Part shown: piece after piece, positions 42,454 through 52,151 of the stretch
Position numbering within the stretch: the first letter of the stretch is position 1
Layout: each line of letters begins with the position of its first letter
Origin: Geomonas propionica
GTDB taxonomy: Bacteria; Desulfobacterota; Desulfuromonadia; Geobacterales; Geobacteraceae
Direction of reading: 5' to 3'
Assembly: GCF_016458235.1 (NCBI RefSeq)
Contig: NZ_JAEMHK010000002.1
Coordinates: 124,001 to 188,000 of the forward strand
DNA: 64,000 nt
The notes under the pieces: generated by a model
What the model was told of the DNA's origin: nothing
Seen by the model: the letters and a program-made list of their open reading frames with translations, nothing else
Databases searched by the model: none
Translations under genes and position numbers: made by a program

Positions 42454-43347
42454 CTAGGCTCCCCCTCCTATCTGCGTATCCAATCCCCGGGCGGTGAAAA
42501 GCCGGGCGAAATCTTCCATGGTCTGCGGTGACGGCGTCGTCGTCGCCAGGGCCTCGGCAGAAGGTGCCAGTCCCAGCCGTGACGGTTTGGCGGCCCAGCT
42601 GCCGTGGTAGGGGAGCAGCCAGACCTGGCGCACCCCGGCGGCCCGCGCGGCGAGATTCGCGAGCGCCTCCATTTCCCCTGCGTTGTCGTTGAAACCCGGG
42701 ATCACCGGGATCCTGATCCAGATGTTGCGGTGCACCCGCCCCAGTTGCGCCAGGTTGTCCAGGATGCGGCCGTTGCCGAGGCCCGTGCCCGTTGAGTGCA
42801 GCGCGTCGTCGGCGCACTTCAGGTCGAAGAGGAAGAGGTCCACCAGCGGGGCGATGTCGAGCAGGGTTTCCGGCGCGCAGAGCGCGGCGGTATCGACGGC
42901 GGTATGGATGCCGTGGCTGCGGCAGGCGGTGAGGAGGTCTTTCAGGAAGGCGGGTTGGCAGAGCGGTTCGCCTCCCGAGAAGGTGACCCCGCCGCCCGAG
43001 TCCTCGAAGAACATGCGGTCCTTGAGGATGTCCTGCAGCACCTGGTCGGCCGTTGTTTGAGTGCCGAGCAGTTCGCGCGCCCCGGTGGGGCAGGCCTCCG
43101 CGCAGGCGCCGCAGACCAGGCAGGCCTCGCGCGGCTGCAGTCCCTCGTGGCAGGCCAAGAGGCAGGCGTCGCAGGAGATGCAGCGATTCTGGGACCAGGC
43201 CGTTTGCGGCGTGGGGCTTTGGCTTTCCGGGTTATGGCACCACCAGCAGTGCGCCGGGCACCCCTTGAGGAACACCGTGGTCCGGATCCCCGGCCCATCG
43301 TGCAGCGAGTACCTTTGCACGTTAAAGACGATGCCGCTGCTATTCAT
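42454..43347 (-). CDS. hypE: Glycyl radical enzyme activating enzyme (radical SAM)
   Basis: 297 residues. The radical SAM cluster motif CPAHCWWC (CxxxCxxC) near residue 30 binds the 4Fe-4S cluster that cleaves S-adenosylmethionine; a ferredoxin insert with two clusters follows (CISCDACLLAC and CLVCGACAEACP). TFSGGEPLCQP is the GGE SAM-binding motif. This layout is that of activases for non-PFL glycyl radical enzymes, and position next to the HypD-type enzyme supports that partner. The start region is unusual: two copies of an 18-base repeat lie directly before ATG 43347, with only a weak GGGA ribosome site. Confidence 0.88.
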   Translation of the reverse strand: MNSSGIVFNVQRYSLHDGPGIRTTVFLKGCPAHCWWCHNPESQSPTPQTAWSQNRCISCDACLLACHEGLQPREACLVCGACAEACPTGARELLGTQTTADQVLQDILKDRMFFEDSGGGVTFSGGEPLCQPAFLKDLLTACRSHGIHTAVDTAALCAPETLLDIAPLVDLFLFDLKCADDALHSTGTGLGNGRILDNLAQLGRVHRNIWIRIPVIPGFNDNAGEMEALANLAARAAGVRQVWLLPYHGSWAAKPSRLGLAPSAEALATTTPSPQTMEDFARLFTARGLDTQIGGGA

Positions 43348-43349
43348 GT

Positions 43350-43385
43350 CCCATCATTCCCATGCTTCCCATCATTCCCATAATG
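43350..43385. repeat. Two tandem copies of an 18-base unit
   Basis: CCCATCATTCCCATGCTT and then CCCATCATTCCCATAATG, directly between the aldo/keto reductase stop and the activase start. Confidence 0.7.
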
Positions 43386-43398
43386 CCACCCTTGCCGC

Positions 43399-44349
43399 CT
43401 ACACCACCCTGATCATGAACTCCGGGCAGGCCGCCCCGCAGTAGCCGCACAGAATGCAGGCGTCGTCGTCCACCTGCGCCTTGCCGTCCACCAGGGCCAG
43501 TGCGTCGTTGGTGCAGGCCGGCACGCAGGCGCCGCACCCCTTGCAGAAGGCCTCCATGATGGTGAGCTTGCGCCGCCTCCCCTCCAGGGTATTCCAGAGC
43601 GCCTCGTCGGCGCGCCCCTCCTGGAAGAGCGCCAGGTTGCCGTCGACCTCCGCCTCGGAGAGCATGCCCAGGGCGATGCCGTGCACCCCGGCGAGTCCCA
43701 GCACGAAGCGCAGGCTCTCGCGGGCCGTCGATATCAGGTTCCCACCGGCCAAGGCCTTCATGGCGTAGACCCCCTTCCCCGCCGCGGCGCAGGCCGCGAT
43801 GGCGGCGGCCATCTCTTCCCGGGTGCCGTCGATGATCCCCATGCCGGTCCGGTTGATGAGCGGATGGACGATCTCGATCTCGGGATGCCGCACCGACTTC
43901 AGCATCGCGCTGACGAAGTGCGAGGAGAGCCCCACGTGGGCGATCTTCCCCTCCTCCTTCATCCTGATAAGCGTCTCGATCACCTCGGGACGCTCCACGA
44001 AAGGGTCGGCCACCCGGGCGCCATGCAGGTGCACGATGTCCAACCGCTCCACGCCCAGTTCGGTGAGCGCCCGTTCCACGTGGTCGCGCGCGGCCTCAGC
44101 CGTATTGGCGTGCGTCTTGGAGGCGATCAGGCACTCGCCGCTGAAGCCTTTCAGCGCGGCGCGGATATGCGGGTAGGTCTGGTACAGTTCGGCGGTGTCC
44201 AAGAGGTTCACGCCGCGCTCCAGGGCGTAGCGGATCAGACGTCCCCCCTGTTCAGGGGAGAGCGAAGCCTGCAGGGGGCCAAGCGGAAGGGTGCCGAAAA
44301 CGAGGGGATTGATGCTGAGACCGGTACAGCCGAGGGCGACTTTCTTCAT
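43399..44349 (-). CDS. Aldo/keto reductase with C-terminal two-cluster ferredoxin domain
   Basis: 316 residues. The N-terminal ~250 residues form an aldo/keto reductase barrel (VNLLDTAELYQTYPHIRAAL carries the Asp-Tyr pair; LIASKTHA the Lys). The C-terminal ~55 residues are a bacterial ferredoxin with CKGCGACVPAC and CILCGYCGAACP, giving two 4Fe-4S clusters. Such fusions are common in anaerobes and their substrates are mostly unknown. It sits between slyX (15 bases) and the glycyl radical activase (51 bases) on the same strand, suggesting a redox role with the HypD system, for example electron supply; that is inference. Confidence 0.88.
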   Translation of the reverse strand: MKKVALGCTGLSINPLVFGTLPLGPLQASLSPEQGGRLIRYALERGVNLLDTAELYQTYPHIRAALKGFSGECLIASKTHANTAEAARDHVERALTELGVERLDIVHLHGARVADPFVERPEVIETLIRMKEEGKIAHVGLSSHFVSAMLKSVRHPEIEIVHPLINRTGMGIIDGTREEMAAAIAACAAAGKGVYAMKALAGGNLISTARESLRFVLGLAGVHGIALGMLSEAEVDGNLALFQEGRADEALWNTLEGRRRKLTIMEAFCKGCGACVPACTNDALALVDGKAQVDDDACILCGYCGAACPEFMIRVV

Positions 44350-44364
44350 GTCATTCCTGTTTCG

Positions 44365-44568
44365 TTAGTAATGCGGCGGAGGCTCTTCTTCGGAGGGGAG
44401 CCTGTTGTCTGAAGAGCCCAGGCCTTGCAGGTGCTCCTTGATGATCTTCATTTCCTTGGTGAGCTGATCGATGAGGGTCTGGTGCCCGGTGACCACCTCG
44501 TTTAGTTGGTCGATGATGTGACCCTGGTGCATGATCAGCATCTCCATGTCAGTCAGACGCTGTTCCAT
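44365..44568 (-). CDS. slyX: SlyX family protein
   Basis: 67 residues, fully helical coiled coil (MEQRLTDMEMLIMHQGHIID ... IDQLTKEMKIIKEHLQ) with the family's proline-rich tail (SEEEPPPHY). Function unknown. Start: ATG 44568 with AAGGAG seven bases upstream; the frame extends further upstream but without a start signal and overlapping the divergent gene's promoter. First gene of the hyp operon, behind the promoter at 44606-44634. Confidence 0.9.
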   Translation of the reverse strand: MEQRLTDMEMLIMHQGHIIDQLNEVVTGHQTLIDQLTKEMKIIKEHLQGLGSSDNRLPSEEEPPPHY

Positions 44569-44605
44569 AGTGAACTCCTTATGGTGCCGGTTGTGAAGCA
44601 GGCAA

Positions 44606-44634
44606 AGTTTAACCCGATTCAAAACGATAGCCAA
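44606..44634 (-). promoter_or_regulatory. Sigma-70-type promoter for slyX and the hyp operon
   Basis: Minus strand TTGGCT (44634-44629), 17 bases, TAAACT (44611-44606); about 38 bases before the slyX start. Confidence 0.5.
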
Positions 44635-44717
44635 GATAAAAAACTTCAAAAACCGGACGGATTCTGATAATTTCGCTGACGCTTGAAGCACGAAAAGTGC
44701 GGGCAACGGAGGTAGCG

Positions 44718-45386
44718 ATGCAGGAAACACCGAAGTCGAGCAGCGAGCGTCACATCGAGTCCATCATGCAGCACCTGGAGCCGGGGAGCGACCGCTACGA
44801 CGTATTGGACAAGGCGAAGCGGTTCAAGTCGTCGTGGGTGGAACTGGGCGAGAAGCTGTTGGACGTCAGCAAGCGTGGACGGTTCCGCGAATGGGGTTAC
44901 GGCACCTTTGAAGAGTACTGCGTGCAGGAGATACGCATCAAGCGCGGCACCGCCGAGAAGCTCACCATGGCCTACCGGTTCATGGAGAAGGAAGAGCCGC
45001 AGTTGTTGGACCGGCGCGAAGAGCTGCGTCCCCTCCCCGACTTCAGGTCGATCGATCTGTTGCGTCAGGCCAAGGAAGAGAAGGGATTTTCCGCCGAAGA
45101 GTATGGCGATCTGAGAAAGCGCGTCGTGGAGGACGACAAGAGTCACCCGACCGTGTTGAAGAAGTTCAAGGAAGTGGCCGCGTTGCGGGAGGAGCCGAAC
45201 CCGTTGGTACCGTTGAAGGCCGCCGTTTCCGCCGCCAAGCGACTGGACAACGCCCTGCGTCTTTTGGAGAGCGTGCCGCAGGCGTATGTGCAGCAGGTGA
45301 CCGAGATGTTGAACCACCTGGAGCAGGAGTTGAACGCCCACGACCTGGGAGCCGAGACCGAAGCCGGCAACCTCCGCGAGATCTAG
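44718..45386 (+). CDS. Uncharacterised helical protein, DNA-binding-like N-terminus
   Basis: 222 residues, almost entirely helical, rich in charged residues. The segment RFREWGYGTFEEYCVQEIRI followed by KRGTAEKLTMAYRFM resembles the helix-turn-helix-like cores of DUF3102/ParB-type proteins (a W...F..YC...L/I...TA.KL pattern), which suggests nucleic-acid binding; the rest (LRKRVVEDD, KKFKEVAALREE, MLNHLEQELNAH) looks like coiled coil. I cannot assign a function. ATG 44718 has GGAGG seven bases upstream. Divergent from slyX, monocistronic, ending in a hairpin shared with the convergent TSUP gene. Confidence 0.75.
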   Translation: MQETPKSSSERHIESIMQHLEPGSDRYDVLDKAKRFKSSWVELGEKLLDVSKRGRFREWGYGTFEEYCVQEIRIKRGTAEKLTMAYRFMEKEEPQLLDRREELRPLPDFRSIDLLRQAKEEKGFSAEEYGDLRKRVVEDDKSHPTVLKKFKEVAALREEPNPLVPLKAAVSAAKRLDNALRLLESVPQAYVQQVTEMLNHLEQELNAHDLGAETEAGNLREI

Positions 45387-45410
45387 TCGAGAGACGGCCA
45401 CAACCGGCCA

Positions 45411-45430
45411 GGGCGGCGGCTGCGCCGCCC
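45411..45430. terminator. Hairpin between convergent genes
   Basis: GGGCGGCG-GCTG-CGCCGCCC, a perfect 8-bp stem between the 222-residue gene and the TSUP gene. No T-run. Confidence 0.45.
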
Positions 45431-45444
45431 CGGTCCACAGCCGC

Positions 45445-46203
45445 CTACCGATAGCTATCCCAGAACAGCTTCGCCGTCACCGCCAGCACCGAGCAGATGA
45501 AGACCGGCCTCACGAACCGGGTCCCCTTGTGGATCACGAGCCTCGCCCCCATGCGTGCGCCCACCGCCTGCCCCGCCCCCATCAATAGTCCCGCTCCGAA
45601 GAGCACATGCCCCCCGGCCACGAACACCACCAGCGACACGATGTTGCTCACGAAGTTGAAGAGCTTGGTGTAGCCGGTCCCCTTGCGCATATCGAAGCCC
45701 AGTCCCAGCATGATCGCGATCACCCAGAAGGAGCCGGTCCCCGGTCCCAGGAAGCCGTCGTAGAAGCCGAGCCCCAGTCCCGCCACGCCGTAGAAGAGCC
45801 GGCGCGGCAGGCGCGGGTGCACCTCCTCGGCGCCCAGCCGCGGCGTGAAGATGGTGTAGCAGAGAATGGCGAGCAACAGAAACGGGATGCACCTCTTCAA
45901 AAAGCCCGGGTCGATCTGCTGTACCGTGTAGGAGCCAAGGATGGCGCCGACGGCGGTCCAGATGACACCGGGGAGCGCGTCGCGCAGGTTGACCGTGCCC
46001 GCCTTGACGAAGTGCGTCATGGCGGAGCAGGAACCGAAACTGGCCTGGAGCTTGTTGGTGCCGAGCGCCGCTTGGGGCGGGAGCCCCAGGCCGAGCAGTA
46101 CCGGGATGGTGATCAGGCCGCCACCGCCGGCGATGGCGTCGATGCAGCCGGCGACTGCGCCGGCAAGGAACAGGATGGGAAAAAGAACTGGTGAAATCTC
46201 CAT
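45445..46203 (-). CDS. TSUP (TauE/SafE) family permease
   Basis: 252 residues with about eight hydrophobic helices. The family motif at the start of each half is clear: GCIDAIAGGGGLITIPVLLGLG ... ALGTNKLQASFGSC in the first, and YDGFLGPGTGSFWVIAIM ... KLFNFVSNIVS in the second (YfcA-like). TSUP proteins move sulfur-containing or organic anions; the substrate is unknown. It starts three bases after the 731-residue gene stop, so the two are co-translated. Confidence 0.9.
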   Translation of the reverse strand: MEISPVLFPILFLAGAVAGCIDAIAGGGGLITIPVLLGLGLPPQAALGTNKLQASFGSCSAMTHFVKAGTVNLRDALPGVIWTAVGAILGSYTVQQIDPGFLKRCIPFLLLAILCYTIFTPRLGAEEVHPRLPRRLFYGVAGLGLGFYDGFLGPGTGSFWVIAIMLGLGFDMRKGTGYTKLFNFVSNIVSLVVFVAGGHVLFGAGLLMGAGQAVGARMGARLVIHKGTRFVRPVFICSVLAVTAKLFWDSYR

Positions 46204-46206
46204 AAA

Positions 46207-48402
46207 CTACGTGTCACTCCCCTGCCTGTCGTTCTGGTTGCGCTTGCGGTACGCCGTGTAGCTCTGGCGTGCGATGGATACTGCCAATGGAATCTCCTTC
46301 AATGCGATGGTTTCGTCGGCGACTGCCTGCGCCACGTGGTACATCCGCTGCCAGGGGATGGGCGCCTCCCCCGCTGCCGCCTTCAGCCAGAGCGTTTGCA
46401 GCACCAGCCGCTCCAAAAGGACCGGTCGCTGCTGCTCGAGCACCTGGTCGCACAGCCGCTCCAGCACCGTGGCCGCCCTGACCGCCTTGCCGGCGCGGGC
46501 CGCCTCGATGACGCGATCCACGGCGCTCCCCTCCACCCGCCAGTTGCCGAACAGGGCGCGGTAGCGGTGCCACTGCCCGGACTCTTCCAGGGAGAGAACT
46601 TCCGCGCTGGGGCTGTCCGGGCCGGCGCCCGGGGACTGGCTCCGCAGGTGCCAGTCCCCTTTAACCTCTTCCGACAACTGCCGCAGGGTGTCCGCCGCGT
46701 CAAAGAGGCTCCCCTTCCAGTGGTCGCGCCCCAACAGTTCCGCAGTCCGCACCAGCCAGTGCCCTGGCACCCTCCCCGCTTCGGCCCCGGCGGCGAGCGC
46801 CATTCCCAGGCGCAGGTCGAGGTACTCGCCGGTCGATGCCAGGCAGCAGCGCTGGCTGCGGGCGGCGCGGATGAAGTCCTCCCGATCCCGGCGGGTCTCC
46901 AGGCGCACCACGGTGCAGTCGGCGATCCCGCCCCCTTCCTGCAGGGCCACCGTGCAGCCGGCATAGGCGGCCTGGTCGGCGACGATGATATAGAAGACCT
47001 GGCCGCCGCTGCCGTCCAGGGTACTCGCGTAGACCGTCTCCTCGCCCGGTTGCTCCAGGTGGGCGCACTGCACGCGCGCCCGGCGGGCGTTGTTGATGGT
47101 CTGGTCCACGATGCTTCGGGTCGGTTCGGCGAACCAGTTGCGCGCCATGATCAGGCGCCGCAGCGTGTTGGGGGTCAAGGTCGCCCCCGCCACCGAAACC
47201 AGCATGCGGGCCACCTCGCGCGAGAGTTCCGGCTCTGCCTCGAAGATGAGCAGCGCGGCGATCTCGCGCAGAAAGGGCGCGTCAGCGGTCAAAAGCTCCC
47301 AGGTCAGTCCCGGCCGCAACTCCGGGTCGTTGACCGAGAACAGCTCGAGGATCTCCTGCGCACCGGCAAAGGGACAGGTGACCCCCATCGAGGCGAAATG
47401 CCTGAGCACGCCGGTAACGAACTCCTCGCTGGAGGCGGCAGTCACCTCAAGCCCCCCCTCGGTGTCGCCTTCCCCAGCCTGGCAGATCGCCTGCAGTTCG
47501 GGGATCAGGTTCACGCGGCTGCGGAGCAGGATGTCGGTGACCGAGAGGCGCAGCTCTATGCTGCTCCGCTCGCGATACACCCGCAGCGCCAGCGCGCTTT
47601 GAAGTCTCTGCAGCTGCTGCCTCGCCCCCGGGCGCCCACCCGCCGTTTCCACCTGGTAGAACTCAAGGACAAGGGAGAGGATCCTCTGGGCCGCGGAAAC
47701 CCGGTCGTGATCCACGCGGGGCGCGCGCCCCAAGGCGGCCAGGAGCGCTGCCAGCTCCTCAACCGCCAGGGGGTCGGCGAGCAGGTGCCGGTGCAGTTCG
47801 TCCTGCAGGGTGAGCAGGATGGCGATGGGCGCGCTCACCCCGGCCCGGGCGTACAGTTCCACCAGGCGCATGATGCCCGACGGCTCCCCCTGTCCAGCGC
47901 AGGTGGGCTGGGGGCAGCCGGGGGTGAAGCCGTGCCGGACCGACTCGGTCAGCATGGTCTCCAGGTCCGGCGCCGGCATGGCGCGGTAACACAGGTCCTC
48001 GGGTGGGGGGAAAGGGGTGCCGCGATAAGGGATGCCGTCGATCAGCTCCCGCACCTCCCCGTAGCGCCGCTGCATGCGTGCCACCCATTCCGGCCGCGCG
48101 TTGAGGGTGTGCACGCAGAAGTCGAGCAGCTCCTCGGCATAGGGGACCTGGTAGCTGGAGCCGTCCAGGTAGGGGCCGGAAAAGGGGCCGTCGCCGTCAA
48201 AGCCCAGGCAGATCATCGCCTTTTGTCGCTGCTTCTGGTCCAGCACCAGGAGAGCGACCCGGCGGCAGTCGCAACCAGGGCTGGTGCAGTAGCACTCGAC
48301 GAAGGCGTAGCTCCCCTTCGGGATCCGTCCGCTTTGCGCCGGCAGTTCCAGGGTCATGGCGGCCCCGGCTGCACTCGGAAAGATCTGGTGGTACGGCTTC
48401 AT
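46207..48402 (-). CDS. Uncharacterised 731-residue protein
   Basis: I do not recognise a domain. The N-terminal ~80 residues contain a cysteine cluster (VECYCTSPGCDCRRVALL) that could bind a metal, followed by a long helical, Leu/Arg-rich region without transmembrane segments or signal peptide, so cytosolic. A beta-rich patch at about 440-520 (VYASTLDGSGGQVFYIIVAD) breaks the helical pattern. Start: ATG 48402 with AGGAG seven bases upstream; the frame is open to 48480 but without a better start. Last but one gene of the mreB/heptose run, 175 bases after gmhB, directly before the TSUP permease. Confidence 0.75.
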   Translation of the reverse strand: MKPYHQIFPSAAGAAMTLELPAQSGRIPKGSYAFVECYCTSPGCDCRRVALLVLDQKQRQKAMICLGFDGDGPFSGPYLDGSSYQVPYAEELLDFCVHTLNARPEWVARMQRRYGEVRELIDGIPYRGTPFPPPEDLCYRAMPAPDLETMLTESVRHGFTPGCPQPTCAGQGEPSGIMRLVELYARAGVSAPIAILLTLQDELHRHLLADPLAVEELAALLAALGRAPRVDHDRVSAAQRILSLVLEFYQVETAGGRPGARQQLQRLQSALALRVYRERSSIELRLSVTDILLRSRVNLIPELQAICQAGEGDTEGGLEVTAASSEEFVTGVLRHFASMGVTCPFAGAQEILELFSVNDPELRPGLTWELLTADAPFLREIAALLIFEAEPELSREVARMLVSVAGATLTPNTLRRLIMARNWFAEPTRSIVDQTINNARRARVQCAHLEQPGEETVYASTLDGSGGQVFYIIVADQAAYAGCTVALQEGGGIADCTVVRLETRRDREDFIRAARSQRCCLASTGEYLDLRLGMALAAGAEAGRVPGHWLVRTAELLGRDHWKGSLFDAADTLRQLSEEVKGDWHLRSQSPGAGPDSPSAEVLSLEESGQWHRYRALFGNWRVEGSAVDRVIEAARAGKAVRAATVLERLCDQVLEQQRPVLLERLVLQTLWLKAAAGEAPIPWQRMYHVAQAVADETIALKEIPLAVSIARQSYTAYRKRNQNDRQGSDT

Positions 48403-48577
48403 GCCGACTCCTGCGAAAAAGGCCGCTCCTGCCGGTGCGAACACCGTGCGGTAGCGGCCGCCGAAACTTCGTTGCTGCAAGGAACCGCGGTTGCCCCCCT
48501 CCGGCCAGGGGAGTGGACAGATCGGGTGTCCATTCCGCCAAGGCCGGGGAAGTCGGGGGACCCGCGCCGATGCCGGT

Positions 48578-49162
48578 TCAGCGTTTCCTGCGCTTCCCCT
48601 TGCCTTCCGCGACCATGATCGCCTCTACCGCCGCCTGGAGGTCGTCGTAGGCTTTCACCCGCGTCGGAAGGCGCGCCGAATCGGCTGCCCCGTAGCCGGT
48701 CCGCACCATGAGCGCGGTGCACCCGGCGTTCAGCCCCGCCTCGACGTCGCCCAGCTTGTCGCCGATCATGTAGGAGCGGGAGAGGTCGATATCGAGGTCG
48801 CGGGCCGCCTGTTCCAGCATACCCGGTGAGGGCTTGCGGCAGCGACACTCCTGGCGGTAATCGCCGATCCCGTGCTCGGGGTGGTGCGGACAGAAGTAGC
48901 AGGCATCGATGGTGATGCCGAAGTCGCCCAGTTCCTCGTGCATGCGGTCGTGGATCGCCTGCAGCGCCGCCTCGTCATAGAGTCCCCGTCCCACCCCGGA
49001 CTGGTTGGTCACCACAATCAGGAGAAAGCCGGCGTCTTTGAGCCGCTGCAAGGCGTAGGGAACCCCGGGAATGAGGCGGAACTCCTCGACCCTGCACAGG
49101 TACTGCACCTCTTCATTGATGGTTCCGTCCCGGTCGAGAAAAACCGCCCGCCGCTGCTCCAT
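48578..49162 (-). CDS. gmhB: D-glycero-beta-D-manno-heptose 1,7-bisphosphate 7-phosphatase
   Basis: 194 residues, HAD superfamily. FLDRDGT (Asp10, Asp12) is the catalytic motif, VVTNQSGVGRG motif II, and IGDKLGDVEAG motif IV. The GmhB zinc site is visible as CPHHPEHG ... CRCRKPSPGM. It removes the 7-phosphate in ADP-heptose synthesis for LPS inner core. 42 bases after gmhA, same strand, supporting that pathway. A lysine/arginine-rich tail (GKGKRRKR) is unusual for the family. Confidence 0.92.
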   Translation of the reverse strand: MEQRRAVFLDRDGTINEEVQYLCRVEEFRLIPGVPYALQRLKDAGFLLIVVTNQSGVGRGLYDEAALQAIHDRMHEELGDFGITIDACYFCPHHPEHGIGDYRQECRCRKPSPGMLEQAARDLDIDLSRSYMIGDKLGDVEAGLNAGCTALMVRTGYGAADSARLPTRVKAYDDLQAAVEAIMVAEGKGKRRKR

Positions 49163-49204
49163 GGTGTACCTGGCCTTTCCCGCTGCCCTAATCCCGCGGC
49201 GCCG

Positions 49205-49774
49205 TCATGAAAAAAGTTCCCGCTCCACCAGGTCGCACAGGATGTGGATCATGGTGATGTGCCCCTCCTGGATGCGGGGGGTGTCGTCGCTGGGGACCAC
49301 CAGGGAGAGCTCGGCCACCCCCTTGATGCTCCCGCCGTCCCGGCCCAAAAGCGCGACGGTGCGGCACCCCAGGCTTTTCCCCGCTGCCAGGGCCAACTGC
49401 ACGTTGGGCGAGTTGCCGCTGGTGGAGATCCCCACCAGTACGTCCCCCGGGTTCGCGTGCGCCTCGACCTGGCGCGAGAAGATGCGGTCGAAGCCGTAAT
49501 CGTTGCCCACCGCGGTGAGGATCGAGGTGTCGGTGCTGAGAGCGATGGCCGGCAGCGCGCGCCGCTCCAGCTTGAAGCGGCCGACGATCTCCGCCGCGAA
49601 ATGCTGCGCGTCGGCGGCGGAGCCGCCGTTGCCGAACACCAGGAGCTTCTTCCCCTCCCTGAGCGCCGCCGCCAAAAGCGAAACGGCGCTCTCCAGGGAC
49701 GGACAGAGGTCCCGTTCGAGCGCCGCTATGACTTGGGCGTGGGCCTGGAGCTGGGCCTTGATCTTTTCTTTCAT
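49205..49774 (-). CDS. gmhA: Phosphoheptose isomerase (sedoheptulose 7-phosphate isomerase)
   Basis: 189 residues, SIS-domain enzyme of the GmhA type, first step of heptose synthesis. Markers: [56 protein letters not shown] and [16 protein letters not shown], which carry the zinc ligands of this family. Start: ATG 49774 with GGAGG upstream; the frame continues far upstream as a shadow of the glycosyltransferase gene. Operon with mreB, the glycosyltransferase and gmhB. Confidence 0.94.
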   Translation of the reverse strand: MKEKIKAQLQAHAQVIAALERDLCPSLESAVSLLAAALREGKKLLVFGNGGSAADAQHFAAEIVGRFKLERRALPAIALSTDTSILTAVGNDYGFDRIFSRQVEAHANPGDVLVGISTSGNSPNVQLALAAGKSLGCRTVALLGRDGGSIKGVAELSLVVPSDDTPRIQEGHITMIHILCDLVERELFS

Positions 49775-49809
49775 CAACCCTCCGCGTGCCGCGGCTCCCC
49801 GCGGCGATG

Positions 49810-50823
49810 CTAGTATACCCGCCCCTTGATCCGCTCGGTGAGCTCGGAGAACGAAAGGTAGCGCTCGCTCCAGGGGAAGGGGAGCCCGTCCACCGCGGTG
49901 ACCGGCATGGTGCCGGGACGCTGGGCGATCAGCTTCTCGTAGAGGCGGCGCTTCATACCGTCCCAGCCAAGCATGGGGAGCGGCACCAGCTTCACGTTCT
50001 CGTGCAGACAGGAAAGCCCGGTCTGCCGGGCCGCCTCGCTCAGCGCGCGAGGCAGGAGCACCGTGTAGCTGTCGCCGTGGCGCGCGCCCTGCACCAGCCA
50101 CTCGAGCTTCTGGCGCAACAGTTCGACTTCGACCCCCTTGGGCACGTGCAGGAGGAAACTCCCCCCCTCGCCCCAGCGCTCGCGGAAGAGGGTCATGCTG
50201 CGCTGCAGGGTCTCCCGGCGCCTCAGTTCCGACCCCAGCAGTATCTCCTCCTGGTGGCTCACCACGGGACCCGGCACCTGATAGGTGAAGTACCCCTTGG
50301 CGCAGGCGCGCCGGGTGAAGTCCCTCAGGCACCACGCCCCGCCGTCCAGGGACTCGTCGAGCCCCCCCACCTCACGGTAGAGTTCTCGGCGGACCACCAT
50401 GGCGGCGAAGGAGCCACTCTCCACCTCGCAGGGCCCCTCGCAGGGGTCGCCCGGATCGAGACATGGGAGCAGGATCCCCGCTTCGGGATGGGTCTCGGCG
50501 AACGTAAGCAGCGAGTCGAGCCAGCGCGCGGATACTATGCTGGTGTTACGCACCAGGGCCAGGAAGGGGGCCGTTGAGCTCTCGAAACCGCGGTTCACGG
50601 CACGCACGAACCCGATATTGCTGTCGTCGCGCATCAACAGGGCGCGCTCGTCCAGCCCGTCCGCGAACTCCTGCAACATCCTCTCGGTGTCGCGCTCGGA
50701 GCCGCAGTCGACGATGATGAGTCGGGCGTTCGGGGTGTGGTTGATCAGGTTGACCAGGCAGTTTCGAGTCTCATCGGGCCGGTTCCATACGGGTATGATG
50801 ACGTCAATGATTGCGTCGGTCAT
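49810..50823 (-). CDS. Family 2 glycosyltransferase with an atypical metal motif
   Basis: 337 residues. The N-terminal GT-A fold is clear ([54 protein letters not shown]). At the usual nucleotide-sugar metal position the sequence reads [10 protein letters not shown] rather than an NxD/DxD motif, so metal binding may be altered. [21 protein letters not shown] matches the acceptor-side ED region. It probably adds a sugar in the envelope; its place in the mreB-gmhAB operon suggests LPS core. Start: ATG 50823 with GAGGG six bases upstream; ATG 50829 also possible. Confidence 0.85.
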   Translation of the reverse strand: MTDAIIDVIIPVWNRPDETRNCLVNLINHTPNARLIIVDCGSERDTERMLQEFADGLDERALLMRDDSNIGFVRAVNRGFESSTAPFLALVRNTSIVSARWLDSLLTFAETHPEAGILLPCLDPGDPCEGPCEVESGSFAAMVVRRELYREVGGLDESLDGGAWCLRDFTRRACAKGYFTYQVPGPVVSHQEEILLGSELRRRETLQRSMTLFRERWGEGGSFLLHVPKGVEVELLRQKLEWLVQGARHGDSYTVLLPRALSEAARQTGLSCLHENVKLVPLPMLGWDGMKRRLYEKLIAQRPGTMPVTAVDGLPFPWSERYLSFSELTERIKGRVY

Positions 50824-50865
50824 GGGCATCCCTCGGGCAGAAACGGCAAATGGGAGAACGGGAAA

Positions 50866-52050
<1,185 letters not shown>

Positions 52051-52151
52051 TCATTCTACCGTTGCTTTTGCGATTAAAGTATATTATCATTCGCCACTCT
52101 TGATTATGTTAATTGACTCTATTCTTATGAGCGTAAAGGAGCCGAACCGGA

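Noticed and set aside
46336-48618. Long plus-strand frame of 760 codons opposite the 731-residue gene
   Set aside because: A GC-driven shadow frame: His/Gln/Arg/Gly-rich with no domain or signal; the minus-strand frame has a good ribosome-binding site and ends against the TSUP gene.
49775-50335. N-terminal extension of gmhA by about 187 codons
   Set aside because: The extension overlaps the glycosyltransferase gene in another frame and has Arg/Gly/Ala-rich shadow composition; ATG 49774 with GGAGG fits the GmhA family start.
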